DNA from: Pseudomonas sp. URIL14HWK12:I12 | GTDB lineage: Bacteria > Pseudomonadota > Gammaproteobacteria > Pseudomonadales > Pseudomonadaceae | DNA length: 64,000 nt | Direction: 5' to 3' | Assembly: GCF_003097135.1 (NCBI RefSeq) | Contig: NZ_QEQL01000002.1 | Location: 558,001-622,000, forward strand | In this document: one piece after another, positions 55,498 through 64,000 of the stretch | Numbering within the stretch: the stretch's first letter is position 1 | Layout of the letters: each line of letters starts with the position of its first letter | Made by a program: the position numbers and the translations under genes | Notes under the pieces: model-generated | Told to the model about the DNA's origin: nothing | Databases searched by the model: none | What the model saw: only the letters and a program-made list of their open reading frames with translations

Positions 55498-56559
55498 GTG
55501 AAAGTTTTATTGCTCGGGGAGTTTAGTTATCTATACAGAAATTTGCAGTTCGGTCTTCGTGAGCTAGGTTGTCACGTTCAATTGGCCTCCCATGGTGATG
55601 GCTGGAAAAATGTGCCGCGCGATATCGACCTTGGTGGCGGAGGCGGTCTTTCCGCGAAGTTGAAACGCAAGGTATACCCCTTGCTTAAACTGAAGGAGCT
55701 GCAGGGCTATGATGTAGTGCAGCTGATAAATCCCTTTTATTTTTACCACAAGTATTTTCCTAATAAATTTTTTTTCGAATCTATTATTGGGAGCAATGAG
55801 TCCCTCTATCTCTCGGCAGCGGGAGAAGATGCGTTCTATTGGCGCTACGGTGCAGACACCCTTCGATACACGCCCTTTGCCGATTTTCTAAAATACGACC
55901 TGAAAAAAGATAGCTATTATCTTCAATCTGATAAGAGCCTGGAGTTCAATAGGTGGTTAGTCAATCGAGCTAAAGGCGTGATTCCGATCATGGTGGATTA
56001 TGCCATTACGCAGAGGGGGGTGGAGAACCTTGAACAGGTGATCCCCATACCTATGAAGGTCAACTCTATTGAGTATAAAGAGAATAAAGTTGGCAGAAAG
56101 CTGGTGGTTTTTCATGGTTTGAATCGCTATGGTTTCAAGGGTACCCACCATGTAGAGGCAGCCTTCAAAATACTAGAAAAAAAATACCCAAATGACCTTG
56201 AGCTGATCATTGACGGTCACATGCCCATTGCCCAGTATCTTGAAGTGATGGGGCGTGCAAACATCGTTATTGACCAGACCACCTGTTACTCTTTGGGCGT
56301 TAATGGAATATACGCAATGGCACTGGGTAAAGTTGTGCTGGGCGGATCGGAGCCTGAGTCACTTCACGCAATGGGCGTGGAAGAGTCGCCAGTTATAAAT
56401 ATCACCCCGTCAGCTGACGATATTGTAAGGAAAATTGAATTTTTCATAGAAAATCGCCATTTGATCTCTCAGTTTGGCGCCGAATCACGGGCCTTTGTAG
56501 AACGCCATCATGATCATTTGAAGATTTCACAGCGTTATCTTGACGTGTGGCGCCGTTAA
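55498..56559 (+). CDS. Glycosyltransferase, GT-B-like
   Basis: Protein of 353 residues. The GTG at 55498 follows GGAAGGG. The layout is that of a GT-B enzyme: MKVLLLGEFSYLYRNLQFGL at the start, and RKLVVFHGLNRYGFKGTHHV, GHMPIAQYLEVMGRANIVID and GINGIYAMALGK-like blocks in the donor-binding half. The usual E-x7-E motif of GT4 is not obvious (GGSEPESLHAMG is in its place). AT-rich, as its neighbours are. Sugar specificity is unknown. Confidence 0.75.
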   Translation: MKVLLLGEFSYLYRNLQFGLRELGCHVQLASHGDGWKNVPRDIDLGGGGGLSAKLKRKVYPLLKLKELQGYDVVQLINPFYFYHKYFPNKFFFESIIGSNESLYLSAAGEDAFYWRYGADTLRYTPFADFLKYDLKKDSYYLQSDKSLEFNRWLVNRAKGVIPIMVDYAITQRGVENLEQVIPIPMKVNSIEYKENKVGRKLVVFHGLNRYGFKGTHHVEAAFKILEKKYPNDLELIIDGHMPIAQYLEVMGRANIVIDQTTCYSLGVNGIYAMALGKVVLGGSEPESLHAMGVEESPVINITPSADDIVRKIEFFIENRHLISQFGAESRAFVERHHDHLKISQRYLDVWRR

Positions 56560-57710
56560 TGCAAAAGTTATGCGCTCCACTCAGTATCACACACGTTATC
56601 ATTGATTTGGACATTGGCGGTGCCGAATTGATGTTGAAGCGTTTGGTGCTCAATTCTGATCCGAAACGATACACCCACCGTGTACTTGTGCTCGGTGTTG
56701 AAGGTGTGGTGGGTAAGGAACTAGAGCATGCTGGTATTGAAGTGTGTTATCTTGGTTTAAGAGGCATGTGGGATTTGCCTATGGTATTCATCCGTCTGGT
56801 GCGAAAAATAAGGGCGCACCGCCCTTCAATCGTACAGAGTTGGATGTATCACTCGGATCTACTTGCCGGGTTGGCGGCAAAGGTTGGGACGAGCGCTAAG
56901 GTTATCTGGGGCGTTCGAACTACCGATCCCGCTGTAGGTAATGCCCCCTTCACGCTGGCGATAGCCCGACACTGCGCCCGGCTATCGGCTGTATTGCCGG
57001 ACAGGATTATCTGCGCCGCAGACGTGTCAAGACGTTCCCATATCAAATTAGGTTATTCTGCTTCTCGTATGCATGTTGTACCCAATGGTTTTGACATAGA
57101 TCGGTATCGGCTTTCATCCAATGCTCGCACTCAACTGCGTAACGATTGGGGGCTTTCGGAAACGGCTACCGTTGTCGGTGCTGTGGGTCGGTTGAATGAT
57201 GCTAAAGACTTTAAAAATCTGATATCTGCCTTGCTTGAATTAATGCCTCATTTCCCTTCACTGCATGCGGTTTTTGTTGGCCGAGATCTTGAAATTGAAA
57301 ACGACAGGGTACGCGCATGGTTTCCTACACCTGAGTTTTTAAATCGTTTTCGTTTCATGGGTGAGCGCAACGACATGCCGGAATGCCTATCGACATTGGA
57401 TATTTTTTGCCTTTCGTCCCGAAGTGAGGGTTTTCCCAATGTACTCGGTGAGGCAATGGCATCAGGGCTACCCTGTGTCACTACAGACGTAGGGGACGCT
57501 GCGCTACTGGTCGCTGATACGGGTTTGGTGGTTCCGCCTGAAAATGCCAAGGCGCTTGCGGAGGCCATTGAGGTGTTGGTGAATCGAACCCCTGCTGAGC
57601 GTGCAGAAATCGGGCGTCGTGCACGTACTCGCATTGAAGAACACTTCAGCTTGGCTTCCACCGTGCGTGAGTATGAGCGTCATTATAATTCATTGACTAA
57701 CGAGATTTAA
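56559..57710 (+). CDS. Glycosyltransferase family 4
   Basis: GT4 enzyme of 383 residues. The ATG at 56559 overlaps the previous stop by one base. N-terminal block ITHVIIDLDIGGAELMLKRL, acceptor-side HRVLVLG, and the donor site LSSRSEGFPNVLGEAMASGL with the E-x7-E motif are all clear. It probably adds one sugar of the O-unit. It ends 2 bases before the asparagine-synthase-like gene. Confidence 0.9.
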   Translation: MQKLCAPLSITHVIIDLDIGGAELMLKRLVLNSDPKRYTHRVLVLGVEGVVGKELEHAGIEVCYLGLRGMWDLPMVFIRLVRKIRAHRPSIVQSWMYHSDLLAGLAAKVGTSAKVIWGVRTTDPAVGNAPFTLAIARHCARLSAVLPDRIICAADVSRRSHIKLGYSASRMHVVPNGFDIDRYRLSSNARTQLRNDWGLSETATVVGAVGRLNDAKDFKNLISALLELMPHFPSLHAVFVGRDLEIENDRVRAWFPTPEFLNRFRFMGERNDMPECLSTLDIFCLSSRSEGFPNVLGEAMASGLPCVTTDVGDAALLVADTGLVVPPENAKALAEAIEVLVNRTPAERAEIGRRARTRIEEHFSLASTVREYERHYNSLTNEI

Positions 57711-57712
57711 CG

Positions 57713-59653
57713 ATGTGTGGAGTCGCGGGCGTATTTACACGATCTGCAAATGTAGCGGATCTGGAAAGTAGCGTAACCTCGATGGCCAATGCTATCCGGC
57801 ATCGAGGGCCAGACAGCGGCGGTGTATGGCTAGACTTGTCGGCCGGCATAGGGCTGTCGCACAGGCGTTTATCTATAGTAGACACCTCAGATGCCGGCCA
57901 CCAGCCGATGCGGTCCCCCTCAAATCGTTTTGCATTCGTATACAACGGTGAAATCTATAATCACCAACAGCTTCGTGAGGAATTATCCGAAGAGCAATCG
58001 ACCCCTTGGAACGGGCACTCCGATACCGAAACGCTTCTGGCATGTTTTGAGCGTTGGGGGGTTGAGGCTACACTGCAGAAAACCCAAGGCATGTTCGGAT
58101 TTGCGCTTTGGGATAGCGAAAAGCGCGAGCTCGTATTAGGGCGCGATCGCCTGGGCGAAAAGCCCCTGTATTACGGGTGGCAAGGTCACGATTTTATCTT
58201 CGGCTCTGAGCTCGGCGCATTGCGGGCGCACCCGGCCTTTCGTGCAGTTATCGATCGCAATGCACTGGCACTGTACATGCGGCACAATTGTGTTCCTGCC
58301 CCTTATAGTATCTTCGAGGGTATTCATAAACTCGAGCCCGGTTGTTTGCTTACTCTCACGACTTCAAGCCACATACCTACCATACATCGCTACTGGTCAG
58401 GGAGTGAGGCTGTCAAGGTTGGTAAAGCATCAGCTTTCGCAGGTTCTGCGACCCAGGCTGTGGACGAACTTGAATCGCTTCTTAGCGGTTCCATTCGCCA
58501 GCAAATGGTTGCGGATGTACCGCTGGGGGCTTTTCTATCGGGTGGGATAGACTCATCAACCGTCGTCGCGTTGATGCAAGCTCAATCCTCTCGACCCGTT
58601 CGTACATTTTCTATAGGTTTCAATGAACCTGGCTATAACGAAGCCGAACACGCTAAGGTCATAGCCCATCATCTAGGCACTGACCACACCGAGTTGTATG
58701 TTAGCGCAGAGCAGGCGTTGGATGTTATCCCTCTACTGCCACACATCTATGATGAGCCGTTTGCAGACTCCTCTCAGATTCCAACTTATCTGGTCGCTCA
58801 AATGGCCAAGCAGCGTGTAACGGTAGCGCTTTCTGGGGATGCCGGTGATGAGCTATTTGCGGGCTACAACCGTTATACCTTGACTTCGTCCATGTGGAGA
58901 AAAATCAGCACGTTGCCGACATTCGCGCGCCAAGCGCTGGCTGGGGCGATACGTTCCGTTCCACCCGCTGGTTGGGATGCGGTGGCCCAACCGTTTTCGC
59001 GTTTTATGGGTGGCCGCCTGGCTGCATTTGGAGACAAGCTCCACAAAGGGGCGGACGTACTGGGATGCAGCAATGAGGATGATTTATATCGTCGGCTAGT
59101 TTCGCACTGGGATGATCCTGCATCAGTGGTCATAGGGGCTGCAGAGCCGCCTACGGTATTAACTGATCCGGCGAGAAAATTATCTGTTGAGGGGGTTGAG
59201 CGGATGATGGCGCTTGACATGCTTAGCTACTTGCCGGATGACATTCTTACCAAAGTAGACAGAGCGGCAATGGCTGTTTCGTTGGAGACCCGTGTACCGT
59301 TTCTTGACCACCGTGTGGTGGAATTCGCTTGGAAGTTACCGCTGGAGTACAAGTTGCGCGATGGGCAGGGCAAATGGGTCCTGCGGCAGGTTCTCTACAA
59401 ACACGTACCGAAGGCGCTGATGGACCGACCCAAGATGGGTTTCGGGGTTCCGTTGGCAGCATGGCTTCGAGGTGAGTTGCGCGATTGGGCAGAAGCGCTT
59501 CTGGACGAGCAACGCCTTGTGAAAGAAGGATATTTTCACCCGCAACAAATCCGCCGCAAATGGGCTGAACATCTCAGCGGCACTCGCAATTGGGCCTACC
59601 ACCTTTGGGACGTTCTGATGTTCCAGGCATGGCTGGAGAAGAACCCCGTCTGA
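57713..59653 (+). CDS. Asparagine-synthase-like amidotransferase, probable WbpS-type uronic acid amidase
   Basis: Protein of 646 residues. The N-terminal glutaminase has the catalytic Cys2 (MCGVAGVFTRS) and RGPDSGG; the C-terminal ATP-pyrophosphatase has the P-loop FLSGGIDSSTVVALM and VALSGDAGDELFAGYNRY. It is longer than housekeeping AsnB (about 550). In P. aeruginosa O6 a homologue in the O-antigen locus (WbpS) is assigned to convert GalNAc-uronic acid to its amide. With WbpO- and WbpP-like enzymes nearby, amidation of a uronic acid is the likely role. The stop overlaps the next start (TGATG). Confidence 0.88.
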   Translation: MCGVAGVFTRSANVADLESSVTSMANAIRHRGPDSGGVWLDLSAGIGLSHRRLSIVDTSDAGHQPMRSPSNRFAFVYNGEIYNHQQLREELSEEQSTPWNGHSDTETLLACFERWGVEATLQKTQGMFGFALWDSEKRELVLGRDRLGEKPLYYGWQGHDFIFGSELGALRAHPAFRAVIDRNALALYMRHNCVPAPYSIFEGIHKLEPGCLLTLTTSSHIPTIHRYWSGSEAVKVGKASAFAGSATQAVDELESLLSGSIRQQMVADVPLGAFLSGGIDSSTVVALMQAQSSRPVRTFSIGFNEPGYNEAEHAKVIAHHLGTDHTELYVSAEQALDVIPLLPHIYDEPFADSSQIPTYLVAQMAKQRVTVALSGDAGDELFAGYNRYTLTSSMWRKISTLPTFARQALAGAIRSVPPAGWDAVAQPFSRFMGGRLAAFGDKLHKGADVLGCSNEDDLYRRLVSHWDDPASVVIGAAEPPTVLTDPARKLSVEGVERMMALDMLSYLPDDILTKVDRAAMAVSLETRVPFLDHRVVEFAWKLPLEYKLRDGQGKWVLRQVLYKHVPKALMDRPKMGFGVPLAAWLRGELRDWAEALLDEQRLVKEGYFHPQQIRRKWAEHLSGTRNWAYHLWDVLMFQAWLEKNPV

Positions 59654-60765
59654 TGAAAAAATTACTGTTCATCGTTAACGTCGACTGGTTTTTTATCTCT
59701 CATCGATTGCCGTTGGCACTTGCGGCCCAACAGGCAGGCTTCGAGGTTCATTTGGCCTGTGCTGTCACTGACAGGCTTAATGAACTGGAGCGCCACGGCA
59801 TCGTTGTGCATCCCTTGGCGCTGGATCGGCGTAGCGCCAGCCCTCTGCAAGCGTTCAAGTCTTGCTGGGCGATGTTTAGGCTCATGCGCATGCTCAAACC
59901 CACAGCTGTGCATTTGGTAACCATCAAGCCGGTATTGCTTGGTGGTCTGGCAGCACGTTTGGCTGGAATAGAGAGGGTCATCGCTGCGATATCAGGCCTG
60001 GGGTTTGTATTCATGGCCACTGGGCCTAAAGCCGCGGTGCGCCGTTGTTTGGTCGCGCTGCTGTATCGGCTGGCGTTGCGGCGTGGCAACGTGAAGGTGA
60101 TCTTTCAAAACGAAGACGACCAAACCCTTTTAGAGCAGCATGCGGGCATCCATCCAAGTCAGGCCGTTCGTATCCGCGGGTCGGGTGTCGACCTGGCAGC
60201 CTGGCTGCCCAGCCCACTACCTGAAGGCCCGGCGCTGGTCGTGATGGCGGCGCGCATGCTCAAAGACAAAGGTGTGCTTGAGTACGTCGAAGCCGCCCGG
60301 GCGCTTCAGGGCTATCGTGGCGCTCGCTTTGTATTGGTTGGGGGCGTCGATGAGGGTAATCCCACCAGCCTCACGTCCGATCAGCTTCAGAAATGGTCTG
60401 AGGCGGGTGTTATTGATTGGTGGGGCGCGCGCAGCGATATGGCTGAGGTGTTCTCGCAGGCGCATATCGTGGTACTGCCTTCCTATCGAGAAGGGCTCCC
60501 CAAATGCCTGATCGAGGCGGCCGCGTGCGGTCGAGCGGTTGTCACCACGGATGTGCCAGGTTGTCGCGATGCGATCGAACCAGGGCAAAGCGGGCTGCTC
60601 GTGGAAGTTCGCAACGCTGGGGCATTGGCTCAGGGTATACGAAAGCTGCTAGATGACCCAGTTACCGTGGTGCATATGGGCGCTGCCGGCCGTGCATTGG
60701 CCGAACAAGCGTTCGATGTGCGGGAAGTGGCGAGAATGCACATGGCCCTCTACGAGGGGCGCTGA
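59653..60765 (+). CDS. Glycosyltransferase family 4
   Basis: Protein of 370 residues beginning at the ATG that overlaps the previous stop. MKKLLFIVNVDWFFISHRLPLALAA and VHLVTIKPVLLGGLAARLAG are typical of the WbpU/PglA-like group. The donor site LPSYREGLPKCLIEAAACGR has the E-x7-E motif. Members of this group usually add the second sugar onto the lipid-linked primer. The specificity here is not known. Confidence 0.9.
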   Translation: MKKLLFIVNVDWFFISHRLPLALAAQQAGFEVHLACAVTDRLNELERHGIVVHPLALDRRSASPLQAFKSCWAMFRLMRMLKPTAVHLVTIKPVLLGGLAARLAGIERVIAAISGLGFVFMATGPKAAVRRCLVALLYRLALRRGNVKVIFQNEDDQTLLEQHAGIHPSQAVRIRGSGVDLAAWLPSPLPEGPALVVMAARMLKDKGVLEYVEAARALQGYRGARFVLVGGVDEGNPTSLTSDQLQKWSEAGVIDWWGARSDMAEVFSQAHIVVLPSYREGLPKCLIEAAACGRAVVTTDVPGCRDAIEPGQSGLLVEVRNAGALAQGIRKLLDDPVTVVHMGAAGRALAEQAFDVREVARMHMALYEGR

Positions 60766-60876
60766 GGGCGTGGCTGCCAGCACTTGTGGCTATGGTGTTA
60801 TGCTGGCGTTCATTCAAACGCGGCCAGCGAGCATGCTGTTTATTGAAAAAGGAGGCGCCAGGATTCGGCGTAACTG

Positions 60877-62871
60877 ATGGAATCGTTCAAGGCATGGTTG
60901 CTGGCGTTACCACGCAGGCAAAAACGGCTGGTTCAGGTGGTGCTGGACTCAATATTGCTAAGCGCTGCGCTGTGGCTTTCGTTTTTGGTTCGCCTTGGGG
61001 TGGATGACCTATTCGGCCCCTTGATCGCCCATTGGCCGCTGTTTCTTGCAGCTCCATTGGTATCGGTCCCTGTATTCGTCAAGATGGGCATGTACCGTGC
61101 GGTTCTGCGTTATTTCGGAAACGATGCGCTGGTGACCATTTTCAAGGCGGTTACGTTGGCTACGTTGATATTGGGCGTCGTCCTGTTCTGGTACGGGAAC
61201 CGCGCCTACGTAGTGCCCCGCTCGATTATCTTCAATTATTGGTGGTTGAGCCTTGTAATGATTGGCGGGCTGCGTCTTGCGATGCGCCAATATCTACTGG
61301 GTGGTTGGTTTGCCGTGCCTGGCTTGCTGCCTTTTGGTGCGAAGGCTGATTCAGCCCCCAGGGTTGCAATCTATGGGGCGGGGTCGGCAGGGAATCAACT
61401 AGTGGCCGCGCTGCGCATGAGCCGCTGCATCCGCCCGGTAGCCTTCATCGACGACGATCCCCAGATCACGAGCCGGGTAATATCCGGTTTGCCCGTTTAC
61501 GCGCCGCGCAAGATTGCTTCGATGATCCAGACGACCGGCGCCACGGAGATTCTGCTGGCACTGCCGTCGGTTTCCCGCAGCCGCCGGCGCGAGATACTTG
61601 GCCTGCTTGAAACCCACCCCGTTCATGTGCGCACTATTCCGGCCTATTCGGATTTGGCCAATGGCCGGTTCAATGTGGACGATATTCGTGAGGTAGAGAT
61701 CGCGGACCTGCTGGGTCGTGATGCCGTACCTGCACAGCCGGAGCTACTCGCCCGCTGCGTGGTGGGCAAGACAGTCATGGTAACAGGGGCGGGTGGCTCA
61801 ATCGGGTCGGAACTCTGCCGGCAGATCCTGGCCATCGGCCCTGCGCGGTTGATTCTGTTTGAGCACAGTGAGTTCAACCTCTACTCAGTGAATGCCGAGC
61901 TTGAGGCGGCCTCGGTCTGCCTCAGGCAGGCCTGCGAGATCATCCCGATTCTGGGGTCGGTGCGCGATGCGGCGCTGCTGGGCGAGCTGATGACCACTTG
62001 GCAGGTGCAAACGGTATACCACGCGGCAGCCTATAAGCACGTGCCGATTGTCGAGCACAATGTCGGTGAGGGGTTTTACAACAACGTCTTCGGCACCTTG
62101 CGCGCCGCCCAGGCGGCACTGCGTTCGGGCGTCGAGCATTTTGTGCTGATCTCCACTGACAAGGCGGTGCGCCCAACCAATGTCATGGGCAGCACCAAAC
62201 GCTTGGCTGAGCTGGTGCTCCAGGCGTTAAGCCAGGAGCCCGCCCCCGTGCTGTACGGTGAAGGTGAGAATGTTTCTCAGGTCAATCGCACTCAGTTCAC
62301 CATGGTGCGGTTTGGCAATGTGTTGGGGTCCTCTGGCTCGGTCATTCCACTGTTCACCCAGCAGATCAAGGCCGGCGGCCCCGTAACGGTGACGCATCCG
62401 GAGATCACACGTTATTTCATGACGATCCCGGAGGCAGCGCAGCTCGTTATCCAGGCAGGGTCAATGGGCAGGGGCGGCGATGTCTTCGTGCTCGACATGG
62501 GAGAGCCAGTGCGAATCGTGGAGCTGGCCCGCAAGATGATACATCTGGCGGGTCTCACAGTCTGCGACGCCGAGCATCCTGATGGCGATATCGAAATTGC
62601 CTACTCCGGGCTGCGGCCGGGGGAGAAACTCTACGAAGAATTGCTCATCGGTGACGACGTTGAGCAAACCTCCCACCCGATGATCATGACGGCCCTGGAA
62701 ACACATCTTGGCTGGGACGTGCTCAAGGTTGTGCTGAGCCGCATAGAGGCGATGCTGGCGGAGGGCGATATGGATGGCATACGTACACTATTGACTGAGG
62801 TAGTCAATGGTTACACGCCGCAAGGGGGGATCGTGGATCTGAAATTCCTCCATAAGCGAGGCGCGAACTGA
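60877..62871 (+). CDS. wbpM: UDP-GlcNAc 4,6-dehydratase WbpM/CapD type
   Basis: Protein of 664 residues, the usual length for the membrane-anchored form. Four N-terminal spans (residues 15-125), a first Rossmann domain (VAIYGAGSAGNQLVAAL) and the catalytic domain (VMVTGAGGSIGSELCRQI; LISTDKAVRPTNVMGSTKR with the S-M-K set). It makes the 4-keto-6-deoxy precursor of QuiNAc/FucNAc-type sugars. It is the classic last gene of Pseudomonas O-antigen loci, though here an extra gene follows. A 111-base gap separates it from the glycosyltransferase before it. Confidence 0.94.
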   Translation: MESFKAWLLALPRRQKRLVQVVLDSILLSAALWLSFLVRLGVDDLFGPLIAHWPLFLAAPLVSVPVFVKMGMYRAVLRYFGNDALVTIFKAVTLATLILGVVLFWYGNRAYVVPRSIIFNYWWLSLVMIGGLRLAMRQYLLGGWFAVPGLLPFGAKADSAPRVAIYGAGSAGNQLVAALRMSRCIRPVAFIDDDPQITSRVISGLPVYAPRKIASMIQTTGATEILLALPSVSRSRRREILGLLETHPVHVRTIPAYSDLANGRFNVDDIREVEIADLLGRDAVPAQPELLARCVVGKTVMVTGAGGSIGSELCRQILAIGPARLILFEHSEFNLYSVNAELEAASVCLRQACEIIPILGSVRDAALLGELMTTWQVQTVYHAAAYKHVPIVEHNVGEGFYNNVFGTLRAAQAALRSGVEHFVLISTDKAVRPTNVMGSTKRLAELVLQALSQEPAPVLYGEGENVSQVNRTQFTMVRFGNVLGSSGSVIPLFTQQIKAGGPVTVTHPEITRYFMTIPEAAQLVIQAGSMGRGGDVFVLDMGEPVRIVELARKMIHLAGLTVCDAEHPDGDIEIAYSGLRPGEKLYEELLIGDDVEQTSHPMIMTALETHLGWDVLKVVLSRIEAMLAEGDMDGIRTLLTEVVNGYTPQGGIVDLKFLHKRGAN

Positions 62872-62952
62872 ATGCAGGCTTGTCGGTTAAGTATCCGGCG
62901 ATGTACAGGCAATGCCCGGCGACGGGGCACGCGTTTTGAGTAAGGTAAACAA

Positions 62953-64000
62953 ATGATCGTCATCGCAGGCAAAAACAACATCGCCGTTCACGCCCTCAAC
63001 ACCCTGGCTCGCCTCCCAGGTACCCAGGCACTCGCGGTCGTTTGTAACGTAACCGACGACGGCCAGGACGGTTGGCAGCGGTCGTTAAAGCGGCACGCTG
63101 AAACCCTGGGCATCCCTGTAATCACCCTCGCTCAGGCCTATGACCAGGCCACGCTCTTTCTCTCGTTGGAATTCGACAAGATCGTGCGCCCCGAGCGGTT
63201 TCGCCAAGCGCGCTGCTACAACATTCATTTTTCCCTGCTGCCGCGCTACAAAGGCATGTACACCGCAATCTGGCCCGTTCTCAACGGTGATCGGGAGGCC
63301 GGGGTTTCGCTTCATGTGATCGATGCCGGCATCGACACCGGCGAGCTGATCGCCCAGCGCACCTTCAAGTTGACCGAGTGGCATAGTGCCAAGGATCTGT
63401 ACCTCAAGTGCATCGAGGCCAGTTGCCTGCTGTTCGATGAACAGGTGCAGGCGCTGGTGGAGGGCGCAGTGTCGCCATACCCGCAGGCGGCTGAACAGTC
63501 GACCTATTACTCCCGGCAGTCCATCGACTTCAGCCGTCTGAAGGTCGATCTTGTGCAAACCGCATGGCAAGTGTCACGGCAGGTGCGTGCCTATGCCTTC
63601 AGGAACTATCAGTTGCCTTCGGTCGAAGGCGAGCGTTTCGTGAACTGCCGGATAACCAACACCCGTTCCAGCCATAAAGCCGGCAGCTTGGTGCTGGATA
63701 CCGGAGCGTATGCCGAGTACGCCACCATCGATTACAACATTCGATTGTTTCGGGATCGGCAGAGCGAGGTGTTCGCAGCTGCGCAAACACGGGAATTGGC
63801 CGATGTACCAGAAACCCTGCTGGGTTTGTGCAGTGTCGATGACCGCAATGCGATTGGGTGGACCTTGCTCATGATCGCCTGCTACAACGGCTTTGAGCGG
63901 ACCGCGCGGGCGTTGCTGGAGGCCGGTGCAGACATCAATGCGAGCAACGCCAAAGGCACGACGGTACTGATGTATGCCAAGGATCATGCACTCAAGGTGC
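62953..64000 (+). CDS. Sugar N-formyltransferase with C-terminal ankyrin repeat (QdtF/VioF-like), partial at right edge
   Basis: The frame opens at ATG 62953 (TAAGGT upstream) and is still open at the window end, 349 codons later. The formyltransferase core has YNIHFSLLPRYKGMYTAIWP with Asn90 and His92 and the Asp of IDAGIDTGEL (about 128): the N-H-D catalytic set. From about residue 305 an ankyrin repeat begins (IGWTLLMIACYNGFERTARA, then ALLEAGADINASNAKGTTVL). Sugar N-formyltransferases with an ankyrin repeat are known from Providencia (QdtF), where it formylates dTDP-Qui3N. With an FdtA-like isomerase and FdtB-like aminotransferase in this window, dTDP-3-formamido-3,6-dideoxyhexose is the likely product. 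Confidence 0.88.
   Translation, partial: MIVIAGKNNIAVHALNTLARLPGTQALAVVCNVTDDGQDGWQRSLKRHAETLGIPVITLAQAYDQATLFLSLEFDKIVRPERFRQARCYNIHFSLLPRYKGMYTAIWPVLNGDREAGVSLHVIDAGIDTGELIAQRTFKLTEWHSAKDLYLKCIEASCLLFDEQVQALVEGAVSPYPQAAEQSTYYSRQSIDFSRLKVDLVQTAWQVSRQVRAYAFRNYQLPSVEGERFVNCRITNTRSSHKAGSLVLDTGAYAEYATIDYNIRLFRDRQSEVFAAAQTRELADVPETLLGLCSVDDRNAIGWTLLMIACYNGFERTARALLEAGADINASNAKGTTVLMYAKDHALKV

Noticed and set aside
1..64000. CRISPR arrays, tRNA or rRNA genes and insertion sequences
   Set aside because: No regularly spaced repeats, cloverleaf or rRNA sequence, or transposase-like protein was seen on either strand.

Overview
The window looks like a Pseudomonas chromosome, probably of the P. putida group. 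The evidence is a high-GC core with the order dnaX-ybaB-recR, then gyrA-serC-pheA-tyrA/aroA-cmk-rpsA, then ihfB-lapA followed by an O-antigen locus ending in a wbpM-type gene. There is no hisC between pheA and tyrA. All assignments come from reading the sequence; no database search was run.

Region A (1-18053) is an accessory cluster on the + strand. It starts with the end of an unidentified gene. A 2371-residue protein follows, with an N-terminal module that resembles clostridial P47/OrfX (TULIP) proteins, two Ig-like modules and a long RHS/YD-repeat body that stops before the usual RHS-associated core and toxin tip. Next come two paralogous P47-like/Ig-like proteins, a pertactin-like autotransporter and a further Ig-like protein. 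A strong terminator closes the cluster.

Region B (18191-32559) is mostly housekeeping. It holds two small hypothetical genes, a T7-lysozyme-like amidase, dnaX, ybaB, recR and gyrA, then the tightly packed set serC-pheA-tyrA/aroA-cmk, and rpsA. A terminator that reads in both directions lies after rpsA.

Region C (32570-42302, - strand) is the most notable part. Ten overlapping or nearly abutting genes lie between rpsA and ihfB. Four of them match the four enzymes that make activated phosphoramidate in Campylobacter jejuni (Cj1415-Cj1418): glutamine kinase, CTP:phosphoglutamine cytidylyltransferase, gamma-glutamyl-CDP-amidate hydrolase and the CysC-like CDP-amidate kinase. Alongside them are a TagF-like transferase, a formyltransferase, a PhyH-type oxygenase, an FdtA-like sugar isomerase, a GT61 glycosyltransferase and one protein of unknown family. 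I infer a phosphoramidate modification system for a surface glycan, without recognisable methyltransferases.

Region D (42558-45019) holds ihfB, a LapA-family membrane protein, a small lipoprotein gene on the other strand and a beta-CASP metallo-beta-lactamase RNase-like gene. A 696-base AT-richer stretch without a recognisable gene follows.

Region E (45758-64000) is an O-antigen-type locus. In order it has a fused flippase-like/O-antigen polymerase membrane protein, a DegT aminotransferase, a WbpV-like epimerase, a WbpL-like initiating transferase, WbpO- and WbpP-like UDP-sugar enzymes, a WzxE-like flippase, two glycosyltransferases, an AsnB/WbpS-like amidotransferase, a third glycosyltransferase, WbpM, and an N-formyltransferase with an ankyrin repeat that runs off the window. 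The set suggests a glycan with amidated GalNAc-uronic acid and a 3-formamido-3,6-dideoxyhexose. The FdtA-like isomerase needed for the latter lies in region C, so the two opposing clusters may decorate the same polymer.
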